A stretch of 64,000 nucleotides of DNA from Mucilaginibacter sp. 14171R-50. GTDB taxonomy: Bacteria > Bacteroidota > Bacteroidia > Sphingobacteriales > Sphingobacteriaceae. The stretch lies in NCBI RefSeq assembly GCF_010093045.1, contig NZ_CP048115.1, positions 3,100,001 to 3,164,000 on the forward strand, in the 5' to 3' direction. This document shows positions 57,776 to 64,000 of the stretch, piece after piece; position 1 is the first letter of the stretch, and each line of letters opens with the position of its first letter. The notes beneath the pieces are model-generated. The model was not told the DNA's origin. It searched no databases and was given only the letters and a program-made list of their open reading frames with translations. A program made the position numbers and the translations under genes.

Positions 57776-58735
57776 ATGAAACGACAGATAATTAAAGCAG
57801 CCCTTTTATCCCTGATGATATTAGGTGCAATAACATCAGGATACTCGCAGGCCAAAAAACCAACGCTGATGGTTGTGCCAAGCGACGTGTGGTGCAATAC
57901 AAATGGTTATATGCAAACGTATGACGACCAGGGCACCAAAGTAAAGATACCCGATTATAAAAGGGCGTTCCAGGAAAACAGCGATCTGCTGGCCGTTATA
58001 AGTAAGATAAACGGCGTGATGGCCGAGCGTGGCTTCACTGTGAAAAATATGGAGTCGGTTGTTAAAACGCTGGAATCGGAACGTGCCGAAGATGCCGTGC
58101 TTACCTCAAAAAGCGGCGCCGGCGTATCCGAAAGCCCGATGGATAAGTTAAAGAAAGTAGCCAAGGCCGATATCATTATCCAGCTTACCTGGGATGTGTT
58201 AAGAACAGGGCCGAAAAAATCGGTACGTTTTACCCTGCAGGGGCTTGATGCTTACACCGATAAAGAGGTGGCTACCGCCGGCGGTACGGGCAACCCGTCG
58301 TTTTCGGCAGAAACAGCCGTGTTATTAGAAGAAGCTGTTGCCGATAAGATAGACAACTTTAACGCGGGCCTTCAAAGGCATTTTGACGATATGTTTGCCA
58401 ATGGCCGCGAAATTATAATCCGCATCAAAAAATTCGATTCGTGGAAGAACGATCTTGAAACCGAGTACGGGGGTAAAGAGCTGAACGTGATCATTGAAGA
58501 TTGGGTGCGTGCCAATTCTGTTAAAGGCCGTTTCAGCAATAGCGATGCTACCGAAAACATGATGTTGTTTGAACAGGTGCGGATTCCGTTATACGATGCA
58601 AACGGTAACGCCATAGATGCGCGCGCGTTTACCCGCGGCCTGCAAAAAATGCTTGCCGCCGCTCCATATTCTATTGTAAATAAATTAACGGCCAAAGGCC
58701 TTGGCCAGGCTGTAATAGTACTTGGTGAAAAATAA
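57776..58735 (+). CDS. DUF6175-like exported protein, gene 4
   Basis: 319 residues with a signal peptide (MKRQIIKAALLSLMILGAITSGYSQA). I recognise a DUF6175-type protein from KPTLMVVPSDVWCNTNGYM, a middle phrase DYKRAFQENSDLLAVISKINGVMAERGFTVK and VAKADIIIQLTWDVLRTGPKKSVRFTLQGLDAYTDKEVATAGGTG. The order sensor-like strand, helix with ERGF, ADIIIQL strand recalls CsgG, LpoB and TolB-N folds in envelope proteins, which is an inference. One Cys and no lipobox. It sits between the lipoprotein gene and gene 5 with gaps of 16 and 12 bases. Confidence 0.72.
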   Translation: MKRQIIKAALLSLMILGAITSGYSQAKKPTLMVVPSDVWCNTNGYMQTYDDQGTKVKIPDYKRAFQENSDLLAVISKINGVMAERGFTVKNMESVVKTLESERAEDAVLTSKSGAGVSESPMDKLKKVAKADIIIQLTWDVLRTGPKKSVRFTLQGLDAYTDKEVATAGGTGNPSFSAETAVLLEEAVADKIDNFNAGLQRHFDDMFANGREIIIRIKKFDSWKNDLETEYGGKELNVIIEDWVRANSVKGRFSNSDATENMMLFEQVRIPLYDANGNAIDARAFTRGLQKMLAAAPYSIVNKLTAKGLGQAVIVLGEK

Positions 58736-58747
58736 TTAAGATATAAC

Positions 58748-59698
58748 ATGAAAAAACTGATCATAAGCTGCCTGTCGCTCCTGATGTTTGCAGGCGCCTA
58801 CGCGCAAAACGCCCCTGCTCGGTCAAACGACCGGGGTAGGGTTACCCTTGCGGCTTACATACCCGACCAGGCCGATGAACTGCCTGATGCAGCCCGCAAT
58901 ATGCTGGCGAATAAACTTAACCAGATCATAAGCCAGAATGGTTTTGGCGGCGAGGAAGGCGAACGTTTTATCATAACCGCCAACGTGGTGGTAGTTACAA
59001 AGAACATGCTGTCGACAGCGCCGCCAATGACCGCGCTTACGCTTGATGTTAACTTGTACATTGGCGACGGCTACGAGGGCACCAAGTTTGCCAGCACAGC
59101 CGTATCGGTTAAAGGTGTAGGCGAAAACCTGGCTAAAGCCTATATCAATGCGTTTAAAAACATCAACCTAAACGACCCTAACTTGCAGGCCTTTGTAGAT
59201 AAAGGCAAAGCGAAAATTATAAGCTACTACAACACCCACTGCGATGTTATTATTAAACAGGCGCAAACGCTGGCAAGTACCGGCCGTGGCGACGAGGCCA
59301 TTTACAACCTTACATCGGTACCGAAGGCATGTGTTAATTGCTATGGGCGCGCAATGGCAGCTGTACCTGCTATCTACAAAAAACAAATAGAAAAAGACTG
59401 CGCAACAAAGCTTAACCAGGCTAAAAACGTTTGGGCCGCCAACCAGGATATCAACGGTGCTAATGCGGCAAGCGAAGTGCTGTCGCAGATAGACCCGCAG
59501 GCGAGCTGCTATAAGGACGTAAAGGTTTTTGTTGCGCAGATGGCAAAACGCGTTAAAGAAATTGATAACCGCGAATGGAACTTCAAGCTCCAGGAACAAA
59601 AGAATGATATGAGCATTATAAACGCCGCGCGCGATGTGGCCGTGGCCTACGCCGCGCAACCCCGAACTACCGTATACAACGTGCACGGCTGGTGGTAA
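58748..59698 (+). CDS. exported protein of unknown function, gene 5
   Basis: 316 residues with signal peptide MKKLIISCLSLLMFAGAYAQN. First half: RVTLAAYIPDQADELPDAARNMLANKLNQIISQNGFGG, then ERFIITANVVVVTKNMLSTAPPMTALTLDVNLYIGDGYEG, which again looks like the TolB-N/CsgG-like fold of gene 4. Second half is helical with paired Cys (YNTHCDVIIKQAQTLA, VPKACVNCYGR, KDCATKL, ASCYK) and ends in a Gly-Trp-Trp tail. Helical tetratricopeptide-like repeats are possible around residues 155-260. Last gene of the operon; an intrinsic terminator follows. Confidence 0.75.
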   Translation: MKKLIISCLSLLMFAGAYAQNAPARSNDRGRVTLAAYIPDQADELPDAARNMLANKLNQIISQNGFGGEEGERFIITANVVVVTKNMLSTAPPMTALTLDVNLYIGDGYEGTKFASTAVSVKGVGENLAKAYINAFKNINLNDPNLQAFVDKGKAKIISYYNTHCDVIIKQAQTLASTGRGDEAIYNLTSVPKACVNCYGRAMAAVPAIYKKQIEKDCATKLNQAKNVWAANQDINGANAASEVLSQIDPQASCYKDVKVFVAQMAKRVKEIDNREWNFKLQEQKNDMSIINAARDVAVAYAAQPRTTVYNVHGWW

Positions 59699-59768
59699 AA
59701 TATTGCGGCAGCTAATGTTAAAAATATTAGTAGTTAACAACCAAAGCCTTATTGTAAAGCCATGACAG

Positions 59769-59792
59769 AAGCCGGCAATTTGCCGGCTTTTT
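59769..59792 (+). terminator. intrinsic terminator of the five-gene operon
   Basis: Stem AAGCCGGC (59769-59776) / GCCGGCTT (59782-59789), loop AATTT, T-run 59788-59792. It is 70 bases after the stop of gene 5. Confidence 0.88.
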
Positions 59793-59795
59793 GTA

Positions 59796-59803
59796 TAACT
59801 TTG
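59796..59803 (+). promoter_or_regulatory. -7 element of pcm
   Basis: TAACTTTG, immediately after the terminator T-run and 7 bases before the pcm ATG, giving an almost leaderless transcript. Confidence 0.5.
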
Positions 59804-59810
59804 TTTTGTA

Positions 59811-60467
59811 ATGGCGTACAAGTTTATTGATAATTACCGCGAGCAGGGCGCACGTAAAAGGCTGGTTGAACTATTGAGAAAGAAGGGTATCGAGGATGAA
59901 AAAGTATTAACCGCCATTGGTAAAGTGCCCCGGCATTACTTTTTCGACGAAACGTTCTGGAACCAAGCCTATAAGGACATCGCTTTCCCGATAGGGGCCG
60001 GGCAAACCATTTCCCAGCCTTATACAGTTGCTTATCAAACCGAGTTGTTACACATCCAAAAGGGTGATAAGGTATTGGAAATAGGTACGGGCTGCGGCTA
60101 TCAAACATGCATACTGATGGAACTTGGCGCAAAGGTGTTTACCATTGAGCGCCAGGAAAAACTATACGAGCGAACCATACAGGTATTACCTTATATGGGT
60201 TATAAGCCCAAATTCTTTTTAGGGGATGGATCTATTGGCATAGCATACGATGCACCGTACGATAAGATAATTGTTACTGCAGGCGCCCCAACCGTACCCG
60301 AGGTGTTATTGAAACAATTAAATATAGGTGGTATTATAGTCATCCCCGTAGGCGACGAGCAATCACAAAAAATGGTAACCGTTTTGAAAACCGCCGAAAA
60401 TGATTACGAACGCCACGTGCTGGACACCTTCAGGTTTGTGCCGCTGGTAGGTGATAGGGCTTGGTGA
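59811..60467 (+). CDS. pcm: protein-L-isoaspartate O-methyltransferase
   Basis: 218-residue SAM-dependent enzyme that methylates isoaspartyl residues in damaged proteins for repair. N-terminus YREQGARKRLVELLRKKGIEDEKVLTAIGKVPRHYFFDE is typical; motif I is VLEIGTGCGYQTCIL, and before it GQTISQPYTVAYQTELL. Length is usual for PCMT. Monocistronic between the terminator of the upstream operon and the convergent smpB gene. Confidence 0.95.
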   Translation: MAYKFIDNYREQGARKRLVELLRKKGIEDEKVLTAIGKVPRHYFFDETFWNQAYKDIAFPIGAGQTISQPYTVAYQTELLHIQKGDKVLEIGTGCGYQTCILMELGAKVFTIERQEKLYERTIQVLPYMGYKPKFFLGDGSIGIAYDAPYDKIIVTAGAPTVPEVLLKQLNIGGIIVIPVGDEQSQKMVTVLKTAENDYERHVLDTFRFVPLVGDRAW

Positions 60468-60529
60468 TTCAGTTGGCAGTAGCTATTACTGACATTGTGA
60501 AATGTGCAAACTGCATACGGCCCTGCAAA

Positions 60530-60979
60530 CTACTGCTTCATCGCCCTGTCCATCTCGATCTTCGTGTCGCGCTCTTTCAGGGTTTCGCGTTTGTCGAATG
60601 TTTTTTTACCCTGGGCAAGGCCTATCTCCAGTTTGGCAAAGCCTCTGTCGCTGATAAAAAGCGCGAGGGGCACAATGGTAAGGCCCTTTTCCTCGCCGCG
60701 GTTATGCAGCTTTTTTAGTTCTTTTTTGTGGAGCAGAAGCACCCGGTCACGCTTGGCCTCATGGTTGTAGAACGACCCCATCGAATATTCGGATATGTGC
60801 AGGTTACGCACGTACAATTGATTATCGATAAAGGTGCAGAAAGCATCGTTTAAATTGGCTTTACCCTCGCGTATCGATTTGATTTCGGTGCCCAGTAGCT
60901 TTATACCGGCGGTGTATTTATCCAGTATATGGTACTCAAAGTATGCCTTTTTATTCTTGATATATATGTTCTGCTCCAT
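60530..60979 (-). CDS. smpB: SsrA-binding protein SmpB
   Basis: 149 residues from ATG 60979 (MEQNIYIKNKKAYFEY; a TTG at 60997 is rejected). SmpB binds tmRNA and rescues stalled ribosomes. Motifs: YHILDKYTAGIKLLGTEIKSIREGKANLNDAFC, HISEYSMGSFYNHEAKRDRVLLLHKKEL, LTIVPLALFISDRGFAKLEIGLAQGKKTFDKRE, a full family match. The tail is basic (KRETLKERDTKIEMDRAMKQ). Downstream of the MntR-Nramp operon on the same strand, 18 bases after the transporter stop. Confidence 0.96.
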   Translation of the reverse strand: MEQNIYIKNKKAYFEYHILDKYTAGIKLLGTEIKSIREGKANLNDAFCTFIDNQLYVRNLHISEYSMGSFYNHEAKRDRVLLLHKKELKKLHNRGEEKGLTIVPLALFISDRGFAKLEIGLAQGKKTFDKRETLKERDTKIEMDRAMKQ

Positions 60980-60997
60980 TACGCTGCAAATATGCAA

Positions 60998-62890
60998 TTA
61001 TTTTTTTCTTTGCGGTTTAACAACCAGCACGGGGATGTTTACCTTATGCCTCACCGCGTCAACCGTTGTGCCAAAAATAAGGTCTTTTAAAACTTTATGC
61101 CCGTGCGACCCCATCACCAGGAAGTCTGTTTTAGTATCCTTAACAATTTGGGCTATCGAGGCAGCCGGACTGCCAAACCCGATGTTAGCTTCGGCTTTAT
61201 AGCCAAGCTTAATTAATACAGCCACATATTTATCCAGGTTGTCGGCATCGCTTTGGGTCTCGTTATCCATTACCTGTTTGCCATAATAGCGCGCGCCGGC
61301 GGTTTCAACAACGTGAATAAGGGTATAATGGGCCTTTTTGCCACCCTGCATCAATGCATGCCGGATACAATCCTGATCGTTGCGCGAAAAATCGATGGTA
61401 ATACCTATCTGTTTATAGCTTACGGCGTCGAGGTTATCTAATGCCGCCGCGATACCATGCGGTACATAAATTGGCTGATCAGCATGTTTATATAGCAACG
61501 GCCGAAGAAATACATATAATAGCAGTAGCCCTATAGCCACTGCAACGGGGGTTATAACATAGTTAACCAGGGTAGCCGAGCCGGGGCTCGCGGCGGCCCA
61601 CGTTTCTATTTCCTGTATCACCAGCCTTACATTTAGCCCTACTATCAGCGTAGCAAAAGTCCAGGCCAATACTTTAAGCGGAAGGCTGGTTGCGAACTTA
61701 CCCATGCGTTTTTTGTCGGATGTGAAATGTATCAGCGGGATAATGGCAAAACCCAACTGAAGGCTCAGTACCACCTGGCTTAAAATCAGTAATTTACCTA
61801 AGCCTTCGTCGCCGGCATGTAAAACGGTAAAAAAGGCCGGTACAATAGCCAGCAGCCGCGTTAACAAACGCCGTAGCCATGGCGCAATACGCAGGTTCAG
61901 GTGACCTTCCATAATGATCTGGCCGGCAAGTGTACCGGTAACGGTCGAGCTTTGCCCGGCAGCTATCAGCGCTATGGCAAACAGCGCCGGGGCAAGCTTC
62001 CCGAAAATGTTGGTGAGCAATTTATGCGCGTCCTGTATTTCGGCAACCTCGTGATAGCCGCGGCCAAAAAATGCGCTGGCAGCCAGTATCAATATTGCCG
62101 CGTTTACAAAAAAGGCCAGGTTAAGTGCAATGGTGGTATCCCAAAAATTATATCGTATAGCATTTTTTACGCCTGCTTCGCTGCGGTCTATCTTGCGCGT
62201 TTGCACCAGCGACGAGTGCAGGTACAGGTTATGCGGCATTACCGTAGCGCCAATAATGCCTATAGCAATGTAAAGTGCCTGGTTATTCAGCGTGGTGGGG
62301 ATAAAGCCCCTTGCAATATCTACCACATCGGGCTTTACAATAAACATTTGAGCCAAAAATGCTATGCCTACCACAAATATCAGCGATATGATAAAGCCTT
62401 CCAGTTTTCGCATGCCCTTATTTAACAGGAAAAGTAGCAACAAGGTGTCGAGCAAGGTTATGGATACGCCCCAGATCAACGGCAGGCCAAACAGCAGGTT
62501 TAAGCCGATGGCCATACCAATGATCTCGGCCAGGTCGCAAGCGATGATGGCTATCTGGGCCAATATGTAAAGGCAAAAATTAATAAAGCGCGGATAGGTA
62601 TGTTTTGATGCCTGTGCAAGATCCAGCCCCCTGACGATACCCAGCCTAACCGCCAGATTTTGTAAAAGCAGCGCAATCATGTTTGACAACAGCAAAACCC
62701 AGATCAATTTATACCCAAACTGGCTGCCCGCGGCCAGGTCGGTTGCCCAGTTACCCGGATCCATGTAACCAACGCTTACCAGGTAAGCAGGCCCTAAAAA
62801 CGAGAGTAATTTGCGCCAGCCGGTCTTGTTTTCGGTTGTTACGGTATTGTGAACATTTCCTAACGAATGGTTATCGTGTGTTGTTGTCAT
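60998..62890 (-). CDS. mntH: Nramp divalent metal transporter fused to a UspA domain
   Basis: 630 residues. Residues about 1-455 are a proton-coupled Nramp transporter (11 helices) for Mn2+ or Fe2+, with the binding-site motifs GYMDPGNWATDL in TM1 and ATVMPHNLYLHSSLVQTR in TM6. Residues about 480-630 are a universal stress domain with IGITIDFSRNDQDCIRHAL and the ATP-binding motif GSHGHKVLKDLIFGTT (G-x-H-G-x8-G-T). It overlaps the MntR-type regulator by 4 bases (ATGA). The C-terminal Usp domain is known from some bacterial MntH proteins and may regulate transport by nucleotide. Metal specificity is inference. Confidence 0.92.
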   Translation of the reverse strand: MTTTHDNHSLGNVHNTVTTENKTGWRKLLSFLGPAYLVSVGYMDPGNWATDLAAGSQFGYKLIWVLLLSNMIALLLQNLAVRLGIVRGLDLAQASKHTYPRFINFCLYILAQIAIIACDLAEIIGMAIGLNLLFGLPLIWGVSITLLDTLLLLFLLNKGMRKLEGFIISLIFVVGIAFLAQMFIVKPDVVDIARGFIPTTLNNQALYIAIGIIGATVMPHNLYLHSSLVQTRKIDRSEAGVKNAIRYNFWDTTIALNLAFFVNAAILILAASAFFGRGYHEVAEIQDAHKLLTNIFGKLAPALFAIALIAAGQSSTVTGTLAGQIIMEGHLNLRIAPWLRRLLTRLLAIVPAFFTVLHAGDEGLGKLLILSQVVLSLQLGFAIIPLIHFTSDKKRMGKFATSLPLKVLAWTFATLIVGLNVRLVIQEIETWAAASPGSATLVNYVITPVAVAIGLLLLYVFLRPLLYKHADQPIYVPHGIAAALDNLDAVSYKQIGITIDFSRNDQDCIRHALMQGGKKAHYTLIHVVETAGARYYGKQVMDNETQSDADNLDKYVAVLIKLGYKAEANIGFGSPAASIAQIVKDTKTDFLVMGSHGHKVLKDLIFGTTVDAVRHKVNIPVLVVKPQRKK

Positions 62891-63537
62891 AAAGCTATCA
62901 GCAGGTTGTTTGCCACATCGCGGCTAATTTGTATTTCCTTGTTATCTATATCCAGTATCACGGCGTTATCGTACTTTATTATTTCTTTTACGGTAACCCT
63001 TTTGCCGATGGTAAGCCCCTGTTTCTCCAGGTATTGTAAAAATGCCGAAGAATGCTCCCTAACGCCCGATATTGTGCCACTGGCATTAACAGCAATTGCA
63101 GAAATGGGTTTCAGATCGTTCTTTTTAAAGTTGCCGTTGCTATCGGGTATGGGGTCGCCATGCGGGTCGCGGGTGGGGAAGCCCATGAAGGCATCGAGGC
63201 GGTCAATTAACTCGTTCGAGGAAATGTGTTCCATTTCTTCGGCCATTTCATGCACCTCATCCCATTTGAAGTTTAGCTTTTCAACTAAAAAGTATTCCCA
63301 TAGCCGATGCCGCCGGATAATGTTTACCGCAACCTTTTCGCCGGTTTTGGTTAACGTAACCCCCTGGTAGCGGGTGTAATTGATCAGTAGCTTTTCGGCA
63401 AGCTTCCTCAGCATATCGGTTACCGACGATGCTTTGGTGGCCAGCTCGGCCGCTATTTGGTTAGTGCTTACACTTTCGGCTATCATTGATAGCTTATAAA
63501 TAGCTTTCAGGTAGTTTTCTTCTGCTAAAGTATACAT
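62887..63537 (-). CDS. mntR: DtxR/MntR-type metal-dependent regulator
   Basis: 216 residues: N-terminal wHTH (EENYLKAIYKLSMIAESVSTNQIAAELATKASSVTDMLRKLAEKLLINYTRYQGVTLTKTGEKVA), a dimerisation and metal-binding domain with His/Glu residues (WDEVHEMAEEMEHISSNELIDRL) and a C-terminal FeoA-like SH3 domain (about 150-216, GKRVTVKEIIKYDNAVILDIDNKEIQ). It binds DNA when Mn2+ or Fe2+ is abundant. It overlaps the transporter gene and lies upstream of it, so the operon is likely self-regulated. A palindrome sits over its promoter. Confidence 0.93.
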   Translation of the reverse strand: MYTLAEENYLKAIYKLSMIAESVSTNQIAAELATKASSVTDMLRKLAEKLLINYTRYQGVTLTKTGEKVAVNIIRRHRLWEYFLVEKLNFKWDEVHEMAEEMEHISSNELIDRLDAFMGFPTRDPHGDPIPDSNGNFKKNDLKPISAIAVNASGTISGVREHSSAFLQYLEKQGLTIGKRVTVKEIIKYDNAVILDIDNKEIQISRDVANNLLIAL

Positions 63538-63542
63538 TTATA

Positions 63543-63576
63543 CAAATCTAATAATTTTTTTAGTTGTGTCTAAAAA
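63543..63576 (-). promoter_or_regulatory. mntR-mntH promoter with predicted MntR operator
   Basis: -7 element TAGATTTG (minus strand, 63550-63543), 5 bases before the mntR ATG. Upstream of it lies TTTTTAGTTGTGTCTAAAAA (63557-63576), a perfect 7-base inverted repeat with a 6-base centre, a DtxR/MntR-sized site that overlaps the -7/-33 spacer. Binding would repress mntR-mntH. The divergent Lrp gene lies further right. Confidence 0.7.
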
Positions 63577-63629
63577 TACAAATTAAAATCAAATAAGTTT
63601 TGCATAAATAGTTTTAAAAAAAATTATAT

Positions 63630-63658
63630 TTTGTGAGATGCATAATGCTTTATATTTG
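63630..63658 (+). promoter_or_regulatory. promoter of the Lrp/AsnC gene
   Basis: -33 TTTG (63630-63633) and -7 TATATTTG (63651-63658) with a 17-base spacer. The ATG (63667) is only 8 bases after the -7 element, so the mRNA is leaderless or nearly so. Confidence 0.6.
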
Positions 63659-63666
63659 CACGTACC

Positions 63667-64000
63667 ATGGCTCAAGAATTAGACAAAATAGACCTTCAGA
63701 TACTAAAAATTTTACAGGAGAACGGCCGCATAACAAACTTGCAGCTTTCAAATGAAATAGGCTTATCGCCCGCGCCAACTTTAGAAAGAGTGCGTAAACT
63801 GGAAAATGCCGCGTTTATAAAAAGCTATCATGCCCTGGTAGATGAAGAAAAACTTGGGCTGGGTATTAAAACCTTTATACAGATATCCCTGGATTTTCAT
63901 CAAAAAAATACTATTCAAACTTTTTTAGATGAAATACAAACCATTAAAGAAATAACAGAGTGTCATCATGTTACGGGCCAGTGCGACTTTTTACTGAAGG
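63667..64000 (+). CDS. Lrp/AsnC family transcriptional regulator, partial
   Basis: The N-terminal 111 residues are present; the gene runs off the window. The HTH is MAQELDKIDLQILKILQENGRITNLQLSNEIGLSPAPTLERVRKLE, typical of Lrp/AsnC, and the start of the RAM ligand domain (FIQISLDFHQKNTIQTFLDEI, HHVTGQCDFLLK) follows. Members sense amino acids. Divergent from mntR with 129 bases between the starts. Confidence 0.93.
   Translation, partial: MAQELDKIDLQILKILQENGRITNLQLSNEIGLSPAPTLERVRKLENAAFIKSYHALVDEEKLGLGIKTFIQISLDFHQKNTIQTFLDEIQTIKEITECHHVTGQCDFLLK

Overview
The window reads as a chromosomal segment of a Bacteroidota bacterium. The best fit is family Sphingobacteriaceae, probably Mucilaginibacter or a close relative; the genus is an inference from protein resemblance. 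The signs are T9SS type B cargo with a PorP/SprF partner, carboxypeptidase-like/TonB receptor architecture, many Bacteroidota DUF families (DUF5686, DUF4920, DUF5723, DUF6175, DUF6660, DUF6786), GH97 and GH172, and -7 promoter elements of the form TAnnTTTG. I see no transposase, phage gene, CRISPR array, rRNA or tRNA.

Layout. 1-6000: a minus-strand tripartite RND efflux operon (adaptor, pump, outer-membrane channel, the last cut by the window edge) with a TetR repressor; four copies of TTAACA-N-TGTTAA lie in the two relevant upstream regions. 6069-9554: a MarR regulator, a DUF5686 outer-membrane protein and a small unknown gene, with a shared operator-like motif. 9722-16647: an HD-PycTM membrane protein, polyphosphate kinase 1, a propeller lipoprotein and an outer-membrane beta-barrel protein with kinase-like motifs, all on the minus strand. 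16769-25915: PAP2 phosphatase, GAF protein, Cys-rich DUF6660 protein plus TonB receptor, DUF4920 protein, KDPG-type aldolase, VF530 protein and a degenerate DEAD-box protein. 26410-33848: a six-gene plus-strand sugar operon (GH97, GH172, FAH-family enzyme, DUF6786 lipoprotein, FucP-type transporter, fucose-dehydrogenase-like SDR). 33849-34776: a long non-coding region with two copies of a complex repeat. 34777-38710: a YbbA/YbbP/TesA-like operon. 38861-45901: Nudix-type regulator, T9SS cargo plus PorP/SprF, rpoN, mscL, YjbR protein. 45968-54740: ChaN, rpmH-rnpA-yidD, tsaB, DUF5723, an unknown anchored protein, DUF423, priA. 55378-59698: a five-gene operon of exported proteins of unknown function, the best candidate here for an undescribed system. 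59811-64000: pcm, smpB, an MntR-type regulator with an Nramp-Usp fusion transporter, and the start of an Lrp/AsnC regulator.

Regulation and repeats. Several promoters and operators can be read directly: TetR, MarR and MntR each have a palindrome at or near a TAnnTTTG element or start. Intergenic regions are rich in short repeats: heptamer arrays (some as inverted pairs), a decamer array, hairpin pairs rich in CCCCTCC/GGGAGGG, and the duplicated element at 33.9-34.8 kb. Most long ORFs in these repeat regions, and antisense to genes, look spurious.
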